A stretch of DNA of 64,000 nucleotides from Halobacillus sp. Marseille-P3879. Lineage in GTDB: Bacteria; Bacillota; Bacilli; Bacillales; Halobacillaceae. Position 1 is the first letter of the stretch; each line of letters begins with the position of its first letter. Shown here piece by piece: positions 1-7,218 of this stretch. The position numbers and the translations under genes were made by a program. The notes under the pieces were generated by a model. That model was not told the origin of the DNA. It ran no database searches and was given only the letters and a program-made list of their open reading frames with translations. Where the stretch lies: assembly GCF_900240285.1 (NCBI RefSeq), contig NZ_OESS01000001.1, forward strand, positions 1,302,001 through 1,366,000, given 5' to 3'.

Positions 1-719
1 ACTACCGGTCTTTTAAAAGTAATCATTTAAACGCTAAGTTCTCCCGTCATTTATTAGAATTAAATGAGAACTTTAACCGTTATTTTAAGCAGGGGGACTC
101 GAAAGCCCTGAAGGAGTATCAGAAGCTTAGAAGATCATCGCTTTTTCCTCTAGGAAATGGAAATGAATTAAGATCGGCAAAGAACAATATAATCACACTC
201 ATTTCCAAATTAACGAGAATTGCCATTGAAGAAGGAATAGCTAAAGATGAGGCTTTTTCCCTGCATGATTTTTATATTAATTTTCTTGAGTCCAAAGAGG
301 ATAAAAACGAGCTAGCTCATTTAGAGTTAACAGTTGTACAAGCTTACTTAAATGTAATGAAACAAAGAAATCAGACAAGTGTAGTTTCTCCTCTAGTACA
401 TAGAGCAAAGAACTATATTTTTCAGAACCTTACGGAAGACATTAATTTAAAGGTTATTGCCGAAGAACTTCATGTGAATCCCAATTACCTTTCAAGCGTA
501 TTTAACAAAGATACAGGAACATCGATCACGAAATATATTAATGCCCATCGAGTTAAAGAAGCGAAAGAATTACTTACGAATACACAATACTCTTTAATGG
601 AAATTAGTATTTTGCTTGGGTACAACAGCCAAAGCTACTTCACACGTGTCTTTAAGAAGCATGAAGGAATCAGCCCTAAGGATTTTCGACAAAAATTACA
701 AACTGCTTATTTTAGTTGA
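1..719 (+). CDS. AraC-family transcriptional regulator, 3' part only
   Basis: The reading frame is open from base 3 to the stop at 717-719, so the gene begins before the window. About 238 residues are visible. The last ~100 residues form a typical AraC double helix-turn-helix: a stretch reading LHVNPNYLSSVFNKDTG for the first helix pair and LLGYNSQSYFTRVFKKHEG followed by SPKDFR for the second. The upstream part contains LRSAKNNIITLISKLTR and FSLHDFYI, a pattern I associate with the linker domain of Firmicutes AraC regulators of the YSIRK/YesN type; this is from memory. Its target genes cannot be inferred. An internal ATG at 357 is not the true start, because coding continues upstream. Confidence 0.85.
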   Translation, partial: YRSFKSNHLNAKFSRHLLELNENFNRYFKQGDSKALKEYQKLRRSSLFPLGNGNELRSAKNNIITLISKLTRIAIEEGIAKDEAFSLHDFYINFLESKEDKNELAHLELTVVQAYLNVMKQRNQTSVVSPLVHRAKNYIFQNLTEDINLKVIAEELHVNPNYLSSVFNKDTGTSITKYINAHRVKEAKELLTNTQYSLMEISILLGYNSQSYFTRVFKKHEGISPKDFRQKLQTAYFS

Positions 720-806
720 TTTTATGAAGTTTAAAAATAAAAAAGCACTATTTATTGACGTGTTGTGTTAAAATTAAACAATATTCATTGTATTGTGAGG
801 AAGTTT

Positions 807-1316
807 ATGAAAAAGTTCGTGTATTGGGTCCCTGCTTTTATATGGATAGCGGTTATCTATTATTCTTCTTCAACTCCTTACGAAAAACAGGATATAAAGC
901 CATGGTTAGGGGATTGGGTTAACTTTTCCTGGGCTGGTCCTTATTTAGAACGAATATCCTTTACATATAACAACCAGGAAGTAAGCGTTGCTGCACAGGG
1001 AATCGCTGGTTTTATCGAGTTCTTTATTAGAAAAGGAGCTCATATAGGGGTGTTTTTTGTCCTGGCTCTCCTTATATATTTCGCCCTGTTTTATACGGTT
1101 CAACAAAATAAGAATAAGCCGCTTCTGGCTGCCTCTGCTTGGGCTGGTACTGTACTATATGCTGTTTTTGACGAATGGCATCAAGGTTTAACCCCCAATC
1201 GTACACCATACGCTGGTGACGTTTTATTGGATGCATTTGGAGGAGGCCTGGCTGTTTTCGTTATTCTGTCTGTCCATAGAAAAAACGGACGAAAAAAGAA
1301 GTTTAACATCGAATAA
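807..1316 (+). CDS. VanZ-like family membrane protein
   Basis: The protein has about 169 residues with a hydrophobic N-terminus (VYWVPAFIWIAVIYYSSS), further membrane segments around residues 85-105 and 120-165, and the VanZ signature FDEWHQGLTPNR followed by a D-x3-D pair and a glycine-rich stretch. The family includes VanZ of teicoplanin resistance, but most members have no assigned function. I chose ATG 807 because TGAGG lies six bases upstream. An in-frame GTG at 765 would add 14 residues without a good ribosome binding site. The gene stands alone between the AraC gene and the tiny ORF at 1362. Confidence 0.8.
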   Translation: MKKFVYWVPAFIWIAVIYYSSSTPYEKQDIKPWLGDWVNFSWAGPYLERISFTYNNQEVSVAAQGIAGFIEFFIRKGAHIGVFFVLALLIYFALFYTVQQNKNKPLLAASAWAGTVLYAVFDEWHQGLTPNRTPYAGDVLLDAFGGGLAVFVILSVHRKNGRKKKFNIE

Positions 1317-1361
1317 TTAAGGAATATAGAACCATAACAAAAGATAGAAAAGGTGGGGGCA

Positions 1362-1481
1362 ATGACAAAAGCAGAGGAATTAAAAGAAATAATGCAGACG
1401 ATTATTCAGCAGACGGAAAATGCCGAATTAGCATCCTCCCAGGATGTTATTAATCGATTAATTCAACAACTTCAAACCTGA
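1362..1481 (+). CDS. hypothetical 39-residue protein
   Basis: A short ORF starts with ATG just after AGGTGGGGGC and reads MTKAEELKEIMQTIIQQ and onward to a TGA at 1479-1481. It is predicted to be helical, polar and without a membrane segment. A clean intrinsic terminator begins eight bases after the stop, which supports a real transcription unit ending here. I do not recognise a family. It may be cotranscribed with the VanZ-like gene 45 bases upstream. Confidence 0.5.
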   Translation: MTKAEELKEIMQTIIQQTENAELASSQDVINRLIQQLQT

Positions 1482-1488
1482 AGATTAA

Positions 1489-1514
1489 AGAGCAGAAAAA
1501 ACTGCTCTTTTTTT
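1489..1514 (+). terminator. intrinsic terminator
   Basis: AGAGCAG and CTGCTCT form a seven-pair stem around an A-rich loop, followed by seven or more T residues. It ends the VanZ and small-ORF unit. Confidence 0.85.
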
Positions 1515-1545
1515 ACCTGCTGGTATCATAGTAAGCGCTGTAATA

Positions 1546-1554
1546 TGATATAAT
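1546..1554 (+). promoter_or_regulatory. extended -10 promoter for pgcA
   Basis: TGATATAAT is a perfect extended -10 element for sigma-A. It lies 45 bases before the pgcA start. No good -35 is seen, which is acceptable with a TGn motif. Confidence 0.55.
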
Positions 1555-1598
1555 TTGTAAATATACATAGATTAATATAATAGAAAAGGGATGATTCT

Positions 1599-3314
1599 AT
1601 GAGCTGGTATCAGGAATATGAACGTTGGAATACTTTTACATCGTTAGATCCTACACTGCGGACTGAACTTGATCAACTTCAGCAGGACGAACAGTCACTG
1701 GAGGACGCATATTACAAGAGTTTGGAATTTGGAACAGGCGGTATGAGAGGTAAGCTCGGCCCCGGTACAAATCGTATGAATATCTACACAATCAGACGAG
1801 CGGCAGAAGGGTTAGCTTCTTATGTAGAGGAGAAGGCAGGACAGTCTAAAGGTGTAGTTGTGGCTTATGATTCCAGGTATATGTCGAAGGAGTTTTCTAT
1901 AGAAACGGCAAAAGTATTAGGTCGTCATGGTATTCAAACCTACGTATTTTCTTCTTTAAGACCAACCCCGGAACTATCTTTTGCAGTACGCCATTTAGGA
2001 GCCGCAGCAGGCGTTGTTATTACTGCAAGCCACAATCCCCCAGAGTACAATGGGTTTAAAGCTTATAATTCTGACGGCGGTCAGCTCCCTCCCGCTGAAG
2101 CAAATACTGTAATCAACATGGTGAATAAAGTAGACAATGAACTGGAGGTAGAAGTCGCCGATCAGGGAGAACTTGAAGCATCCGGTCTTCTGAAATGGAT
2201 TGATAATGAAGTGGATCAAGCTTATCTCGAGAAACTTAAGGAAGTGAACGTAAATCGAGAACTGCCGCAATTCGCCGGTGATTTAAGTGTGGTATTTACT
2301 CCTCTTCATGGTACGGCTCAGCTGCTGGCAGAAAAAGGACTGAAACAAATCGGGATTAAAAATCTTCACACCGTGGAGGAACAGGCGGTTCCGGATCCGG
2401 AATTTACAACAGTTTCCTCTCCAAACCCTGAAGAGCATCAAGCATTTGAACTTGCAATTGAGAAAGGCAGCCAGGTGGGTGCCGACGTATTAATTGCAAC
2501 GGATCCTGATGCCGATCGGTTAGGCATTGCTGTGCCGGACAGTAATGGAGAATATCAGGTGCTTACTGGTAATCAGACAGGTGCTTTGCTGATTGATTAC
2601 ATTTTGTCTCAGTCTGAAAGTCTCCCTGAGAATGGTATCGTTATTAAAACCATCGTAACGTCTGAGTTTGGCCGGGTAATCGCAAACCATTATGGAGTAG
2701 ATAGTCTAGATACGTTAACAGGTTTTAAATTTATTGGTGAAAAAATTAAAGAGTATGAAGAAACGAACAAGCACACTTTCTTATTCGGTTATGAAGAAAG
2801 CTACGGCTATCTGGTTAAAGATTTTGCACGTGACAAGGATGCAGTCCAAGCAACAGTACTATCAGCCGAAGTAGCAGCATACTGGAAATCAAAAGGCAAG
2901 ACACTTCTTCAAGCTTTAGATGATTTGTACAGGAAGCACGGATATTTCCTTGAAGATCTTCAATCGCTGACTATGGAAGGGAAAACAGGTTCAGAAAAAA
3001 TAGATAAAATTATGAATGATTTCAGGCAGCATCCTCTAACGAAAGCGGGCGGGCTTGACGTTCTTGCGGTAGAAGACTATACGACTTCTGAGCGCAAGCA
3101 TAAGGATGGCACACTGGAAACCATTGACCTTCCTAAAGCCAACGTACTGAAATTTATTTTAGAGAATGATAGTTGGTTCTGTCTGCGTCCTTCAGGCACA
3201 GAGCCGAAAATTAAATTTTATTATGGAGTCAAAACCGGCTCTAGAGAAGAGAGTCGAAAGTTGTTGGACGCAGTGAAACAATCAGTTAATGAACAAATTA
3301 ATGAAAGTGTGTAA
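1599..3314 (+). CDS. pgcA: phosphoglucomutase / phosphosugar mutase PgcA
   Basis: The 571-residue protein matches the alpha-D-phosphohexomutase superfamily. The phosphoserine loop is TASHNPPEYNG with Ser near 144. The metal-binding loop is TDPDADRLG with Asp 302, 304 and 306. The sugar-binding loop is FGYEESYGY near 397-403, and the C-terminal phosphate site RPSGTEPK starts near 530. The enzyme interconverts glucose-6-phosphate and glucose-1-phosphate, the precursor of UDP-glucose. B. subtilis PgcA has a similar length (about 580 residues). AAGGGATG precedes the ATG. GalU at 60819, elsewhere in this window, catalyses the next step. Confidence 0.95.
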   Translation: MSWYQEYERWNTFTSLDPTLRTELDQLQQDEQSLEDAYYKSLEFGTGGMRGKLGPGTNRMNIYTIRRAAEGLASYVEEKAGQSKGVVVAYDSRYMSKEFSIETAKVLGRHGIQTYVFSSLRPTPELSFAVRHLGAAAGVVITASHNPPEYNGFKAYNSDGGQLPPAEANTVINMVNKVDNELEVEVADQGELEASGLLKWIDNEVDQAYLEKLKEVNVNRELPQFAGDLSVVFTPLHGTAQLLAEKGLKQIGIKNLHTVEEQAVPDPEFTTVSSPNPEEHQAFELAIEKGSQVGADVLIATDPDADRLGIAVPDSNGEYQVLTGNQTGALLIDYILSQSESLPENGIVIKTIVTSEFGRVIANHYGVDSLDTLTGFKFIGEKIKEYEETNKHTFLFGYEESYGYLVKDFARDKDAVQATVLSAEVAAYWKSKGKTLLQALDDLYRKHGYFLEDLQSLTMEGKTGSEKIDKIMNDFRQHPLTKAGGLDVLAVEDYTTSERKHKDGTLETIDLPKANVLKFILENDSWFCLRPSGTEPKIKFYYGVKTGSREESRKLLDAVKQSVNEQINESV

Positions 3315-3334
3315 GAGAAGTTCCGTGACTTCTC

Positions 3335-3374
3335 AGCTTGTGGAGAAAGCTCTGTTTTTCCGCAAGCTTTTTTT
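3335..3374 (+). terminator. terminator of pgcA
   Basis: AGCTTGTGGAGA pairs with TTTCCGCAAGCT through two G-U pairs and is followed by a run of T. A second hairpin (GAGAAGT / ACTTCTC, 3315-3334) lies directly upstream, beginning at the base after the pgcA stop codon. Confidence 0.7.
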
Positions 3375-3500
3375 CTTGCCGCCAAGAGTGAAAGTCCCTT
3401 CCCTTTTAGCGCCCGAGCTTCCTAGCGAAACCCTAAGCTCAGCGAAGTGACATCCTGCGTACACAGACGTTTACTTATGCGTGTCTAGGGCGCCCGAGCC
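3375..3500. other. GC-rich non-coding stretch with a direct repeat
   Basis: About 125 bases are clearly richer in G+C than their flanks and hold no credible ORF. The decamer GCGCCCGAGC occurs at 3409-3418 and again at 3490-3499. It could be a degenerate intergenic repeat or a structured RNA. Nothing firm can be assigned. Confidence 0.35.
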
Positions 3501-3561
3501 TTTGTTCTCATATTTCAAATTCTATAAATATTCAAGATGAAAGGACTCATTAGAATACGTG

Positions 3562-3570
3562 TGGTATAAT
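3562..3570 (+). promoter_or_regulatory. extended -10 promoter for tagO
   Basis: TGGTATAAT gives a perfect -10 with the TGn extension, 53 bases before the tagO start codon. Confidence 0.6.
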
Positions 3571-3623
3571 GAAAAACGGATGAATTTTAAGGGGTTTCCC
3601 TTGTGGATTAAGCGAGGATTATT

Positions 3624-4736
3624 ATGAATATATATATAGACATAGCCATAGCACTTTTGTTGTCTATGGCAGTAAGTTATTTATTAGTGTTTCCTGTGAT
3701 TAAGTTAGCAAGAAAGTGGCGGATGATGGACCACCCTGAAGCCAGAAAGATACATGCAGTAATTACACCACGTATGGGCGGGCTTGCTATATTCGGCGGT
3801 GTAGTCGCTGGTATGCTTTATATTAGACCGGAAACACAATACTGGCCGGCAATTTCAATGGGTGCAGTAATTATTGTTTTGACTGGTCTTTTAGACGATC
3901 GCTATCAGATAAAACCACTAATGAAGCTAGCTGGACAAGTAATGGCTGCTTCTGTGCTTATTTTTTCAGGACTGCAAGTGGACATTTTAACGATTCCATT
4001 TATCGGTATGATTCCGTTAAGTGAACCTTTTAGTATTGTATTATCATTTGTGTGGATAATCGGAATTACGAATGCAATCAACCTGATTGATGGTCTTGAT
4101 GGTCTTGCGACTGGTGTAACTACCATTTCTTTAATAAGCATTTCTATTATGGCTCTCGCGCTGGAACCGCAAATTTCAATTGTTTTCCTTTGTATCGTCT
4201 TAATTGGAAGCAATATCGGTTTTCTTTTTCATAATTTTTACCCGGCTAAAATATATATGGGAGATTCAGGATCTTTGTTTTTAGGTTATTCCATGGCTGT
4301 TATTTCAATGGTAGGGTTATTTAAAAATGTTACATTATTCAGTTTTATCATACCTATTATTGTATTAGCTATTCCATTATTCGATACACTCTTCTCTATT
4401 ATGAGAAGGTTCTTGAATAACCAAAAAATTATGATGCCGGACAATAAACACATTCATTATCAAATCCTGGCAGCTGGTTTTAGTCATAGAACCACTGTAC
4501 TTATTATTTATGGATTCAGTGCCTTGTTTGGGTTTTTGGCTATATTATTTTCGCTTACTTCATTCGGCATTTCCTTAGGAATAACTTTTTTTATTCTTTT
4601 TTTACTGCACTTATTTGCTGAGATGACGGGCGTAGTACAAAAAGGGAAACGACCGGTAATTGACTTAATTCAGAAAATGTTTACGAGGCAAAAAAACAAA
4701 AAAACAAGATCGGACAAAGATTATGAAGGTGACTGA
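3624..4736 (+). CDS. tagO: undecaprenyl-phosphate GlcNAc-1-phosphate transferase (TagO/WecA family)
   Basis: The 370-residue polytopic protein has the MraY/WecA family motifs: DHPEARKIHAVITPRMGG near the N-terminus, GLLDDRYQI (the DD pair), NLIDGLDGLATG, AKIYMGDSGSLFLG and the late cytoplasmic DNKHIHYQIL motif. It transfers GlcNAc-1-P from UDP-GlcNAc to undecaprenyl phosphate, the first step of wall teichoic acid and related polymers. The C-terminal tail is basic (QKNKKTRSDKD). It is the first of two paralogues in the window; the other is at 26410. In B. subtilis tagO lies near yvyE-degS, as in this wider region. Confidence 0.9.
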   Translation: MNIYIDIAIALLLSMAVSYLLVFPVIKLARKWRMMDHPEARKIHAVITPRMGGLAIFGGVVAGMLYIRPETQYWPAISMGAVIIVLTGLLDDRYQIKPLMKLAGQVMAASVLIFSGLQVDILTIPFIGMIPLSEPFSIVLSFVWIIGITNAINLIDGLDGLATGVTTISLISISIMALALEPQISIVFLCIVLIGSNIGFLFHNFYPAKIYMGDSGSLFLGYSMAVISMVGLFKNVTLFSFIIPIIVLAIPLFDTLFSIMRRFLNNQKIMMPDNKHIHYQILAAGFSHRTTVLIIYGFSALFGFLAILFSLTSFGISLGITFFILFLLHLFAEMTGVVQKGKRPVIDLIQKMFTRQKNKKTRSDKDYEGD

Positions 4737-4798
4737 GCAGATATCCTATTACTGTTTCGGGGCTTACTCTCTGTTTTTTAATTAAACAGTAAAACAAA

Positions 4799-4824
4799 AA
4801 CCCAGTGACTATTGTCACTGGGTT
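4799..4824. terminator. bidirectional terminator between tagO and tagB
   Basis: AACCCAGTGAC and GTCACTGGGTT form a perfect 11-pair stem with a four-base loop. An A-rich left flank provides the T-run on the minus strand. The TGA stop of the minus-strand gene (4815-4817) lies inside the stem. Confidence 0.75.
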
Positions 4825-6002
4825 ACTTTTATCGAATGGTCTTTTGGGATATGGTGTGATTCATATAGAGTCTGTATAAGCTTCTGACTGGATTGGCCGT
4901 CTGAGTACTCGTTCCACATATTGGAGAATTGCTGGATTTCCTCATAGTTGTAAAACTCATTCCCTATAATTTCAATGATTTCCTGAGTGGTATAGGCCAC
5001 AGGCCCTGGAGTCATAGTGTGGTAGTCTTCCCAAAAGCCTCGAGCTCTTGCATACTCTTCCAAGTCGAATGAATAAAAAATCATAGGCTTATTTAATAAT
5101 GAAAATTCGTAAGGAATTGATGAATAGTCCGTAATTAATAAATCAGTAATTAATAGTAATTGGTTGATTTTTTCTTTTGATGAAACATCAATAATAAAGT
5201 CAGGGTACGGGTTAGCGAAATTAGTATTTACAGCCGGGTGAAGCTTTAACAAAAGAACATAATCCTCATGCAGAGCTTCGTACATTTGATTTAGATCCAG
5301 CTGGATGTCTGGATTAGTCAGTTGGTGATCCCTAAAAGTAGGGGCGTATAAGATCACTTTTTTATTTTTTAATTCAGGATATTTCTTGTTAAGTTTCTCT
5401 TCAATCTCTACATGATCTTCATAAAAGAAATCAGTCCGAGGAATACCTGTTTTCAGAATGTTATCCTCCGTTAAATTAAAGCTTTTTTTAAAAATTTCAG
5501 CCATTTTATCTGAACCTACGACCACCTTATCAAAACGCTGATATACTTTTCGAAAACGTTCGTTAGCTTTTTGGGTGCGATGTTCAATGGAAGGGTCGGC
5601 AAGGCCGAACCTTTTCACGGCTCCGGATGCATGCCAAAGTTGTATGCATTCTACGTTTTCTTTAAAGTCAGTGGCCGCAAGAAAACCAAAATAATTATCA
5701 ACAAATACTTTCTCGCAGGTAGCAAGGTGATAAATAGAATGAAGAAAATGCTTTGGTTTTTTAAGTTGAAAGGGAACGACTGTTACCTGGGTGTCCTCAA
5801 GAAAGAAATATTTACATTTTTCATCTTTAAGAATAATGATTTCACCATTGTACTGTTTTTTTAGGGCTTCAACTGTATACAAAATATTATCCCCAAAAGA
5901 AGATACAAAAACCGTTTTCTTCCGTTGGGGAATAAGCTTAGAAATATTAAAGATGGTTCTAAACATAAGCAGGTAAACGCTTATGATCAAATCTTTAGCC
6001 AT
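4815..6002 (-). CDS. tagB: CDP-glycerol glycerophosphotransferase, TagB-like
   Basis: The 395-residue protein has the glycerophosphotransferase core: QLWHASGAVKRFG with the first catalytic His, VILYAPTFRDHQ, LLKLHPAVN with the second His, and LLITDYSSIPYEF. It lacks the N-terminal extension of TagF, so by size it fits TagB, which adds the first glycerol phosphate to the ManNAc-GlcNAc lipid primer. The start ATG overlaps the last eight bases of tagD (ATGGCTAA), so translation is probably coupled and TagD supplies its CDP-glycerol. Assignment as TagB and not a short polymerase is by length and neighbour. Confidence 0.8.
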   Translation of the reverse strand: MAKDLIISVYLLMFRTIFNISKLIPQRKKTVFVSSFGDNILYTVEALKKQYNGEIIILKDEKCKYFFLEDTQVTVVPFQLKKPKHFLHSIYHLATCEKVFVDNYFGFLAATDFKENVECIQLWHASGAVKRFGLADPSIEHRTQKANERFRKVYQRFDKVVVGSDKMAEIFKKSFNLTEDNILKTGIPRTDFFYEDHVEIEEKLNKKYPELKNKKVILYAPTFRDHQLTNPDIQLDLNQMYEALHEDYVLLLKLHPAVNTNFANPYPDFIIDVSSKEKINQLLLITDLLITDYSSIPYEFSLLNKPMIFYSFDLEEYARARGFWEDYHTMTPGPVAYTTQEIIEIIGNEFYNYEEIQQFSNMWNEYSDGQSSQKLIQTLYESHHIPKDHSIKVTQ

Positions 6003-6393
6003 TGTTCACATCAAATAAATCGTCTTTTATTTTACTAGTTGAAATCCCTACAGTACGAGGTAAATATACGACTTCACAATATTCTTTTAGGAAATCAAAT
6101 TTTCCTTCCCAGTCATCGCCCATAACAAAAACATCAATATCATGTTTTTGCACGTCTTCTACTTTCTGTTCCCAGTTATCCTCTGCAATTACTTCATCTA
6201 CATAACGGATTGCTTCCAGGATCATTTTACGGTTTTCAAAACTGTGATAAGCATCTTTGTGTTTAATGGCATTAAATTCATCAGAAGAGATTGCTACAAT
6301 TAAATAATCTCCAAGATCTTTAGCTCTTTTTAATAAGTTAATATGACCCCAATGAAGCAGATCAAATGTGCCATATGTGATTACTTTTTTCAT
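5995..6393 (-). CDS. tagD: glycerol-3-phosphate cytidylyltransferase TagD
   Basis: The 132-residue protein starts MKKVITYGTFDLLHWGHIN, the nucleotidyltransferase HxGH motif, and continues with LKRAKDLGDYLIVAISSD. A late GISTSKIK segment completes the RTxGISTS-type motif. It forms CDP-glycerol from CTP and glycerol-3-phosphate. I chose the ATG at 6393 because AAGGAGGAA lies upstream; an in-frame start ten codons earlier would place that site inside the gene. B. subtilis TagD has 129 residues. It forms an operon with tagB. Confidence 0.93.
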   Translation of the reverse strand: MKKVITYGTFDLLHWGHINLLKRAKDLGDYLIVAISSDEFNAIKHKDAYHSFENRKMILEAIRYVDEVIAEDNWEQKVEDVQKHDIDVFVMGDDWEGKFDFLKEYCEVVYLPRTVGISTSKIKDDLFDVNNG

Positions 6394-6426
6394 TTGTTTA
6401 TTTCCTCCTTGAATGCTTAACATTCC

Positions 6427-6477
6427 ATTATAGAGTATATACCTCTTAGTTTACAGAATTAAAACACACAATTTACA
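6427..6477 (-). promoter_or_regulatory. tagDB promoter with WalR/PhoP-like direct repeats
   Basis: On the minus strand a TATAAT -10 lies at 6432-6427. Upstream are TGTAAA (6477-6472), TGTTTT (6466-6461) and TGTAAA (6455-6450), spaced exactly 11 bases apart. Read on the plus strand this is TTTACA-N5-AAAACA-N5-TTTACA. The WalR (YycF) consensus is TGTWAH-N5-TGTWAH and PhoP uses TTHACA repeats at the same period. Both regulate tagA and tagD in B. subtilis. The middle unit deviates from either consensus. Confidence 0.5.
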
Positions 6478-6585
6478 AATTTATAAAAAAGGTAGTGTAT
6501 ACTAGTTTTAGACGTGCCTATATTAATATTACAGGAAACTACAAATTAAAACAACATGCTTTTAATTGATAATATTTCCATTTGT

Positions 6586-6625
6586 GTTAAGAAAACAGCT
6601 CCCTATAAAGGAGCCACTGAAGAAA
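6586..6625 (-). repeat. left copy of an inverted repeat, terminator-like
   Basis: Read on the minus strand this carries TCAGTGGCTCC, then TTATAGGGAGCTG and a TTTTCTT tail, a small hairpin with a T-rich end. A near copy lies in the opposite orientation at 7175-7212. The pair points outward from a gene-free stretch of about 600 bases. Confidence 0.5.
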
Positions 6626-6886
6626 TGCACGATTTTAAGTGATGGGTAAACATATAGGCAAGCTGAACGATTTCTTCGTTCAACCCTCCTATATTTTTTG
6701 ATCTTAAGAGGTACTTCCCTCTTATTCCTCCATGAGCTTCATAATTCCCTTTAGATTAACGGTGAATATCGCTAGTTGGTTTTGGCGTTCCTCTGATTTT
6801 ATGGAACGGAATTATAGTCTGAAGTTCATGGATAATTGTCGGTCTAACATCCAATCCCTCCCTTTTATGTATTCCTTTCATTGTAC

Positions 6887-6935
6887 AAAAAAAGAGTGAC
6901 TTTCTTTTATCCATCAAAGAAAATCACTCTTTTTC
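6887..6935. terminator. bidirectional terminator-like hairpin
   Basis: AAAAAGAGTGA and TCACTCTTTTT form the base of a long stem that extends through CTTTCTTT / AAAGAAAA with one mismatch. No credible gene abuts it now, which suggests a lost gene. The surrounding stretch 6394-7218 otherwise has no supportable ORF. Confidence 0.55.
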
Positions 6936-7020
6936 GTTTTGCCACGATGAGCGTTCGGTGGTGACGTCTGGTCGATTAAAACCAGCCACGTCCTGTGGCA
7001 ACATCGACACTAGCACGTCC

Positions 7021-7115
7021 GGTGCGTCGCGGGGACAGCGCGAGCCGAAGATCCACTTGGTCAAGTGATCTTCTTGACCAAGTTAGCTGAGGCCGTGCCC
7101 GGCAAGCATCCACCG
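7021..7115 (+). repeat. diverged copy of a Bacillaceae-type intergenic repeat
   Basis: GACAGCGCGAGCCGAAGATC and GCTGAGGCCGTGCCCGGCAA resemble, from memory, a repeat scattered through Bacillaceae genomes. Between them sits a perfect 11-pair hairpin, ACTTGGTCAAG / CTTGACCAAGT (7055-7083). The element is more GC-rich than its flanks. Assignment to a family needs a search. Confidence 0.4.
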
Positions 7116-7174
7116 ATAAGCGATTCGAAAGAAGCAACAACAAACTTTATAAGCTCTTCTAGATTAGAAAGGAC

Positions 7175-7212
7175 TTTTTCAGTGGCCTCCTATAAAGAGA
7201 GCTGTTTTCTAA
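7175..7212 (+). repeat. right copy of the inverted repeat
   Basis: TCAGTGGCCTCC, TATAAAGAGAGCTG and TTTTCT match the minus-strand copy at 6586-6625 with a few changes, including one in the hairpin loop. It abuts the 3' end of the first glucosaminidase gene. Confidence 0.5.
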
Positions 7213-7218
7213 ATAAAT

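Noticed and set aside
765-806. N-terminal extension of the VanZ-like gene from a GTG
   Set aside because: No ribosome binding site before the GTG, whereas TGAGG sits well placed before ATG 807. The segment also overlaps the likely promoter.
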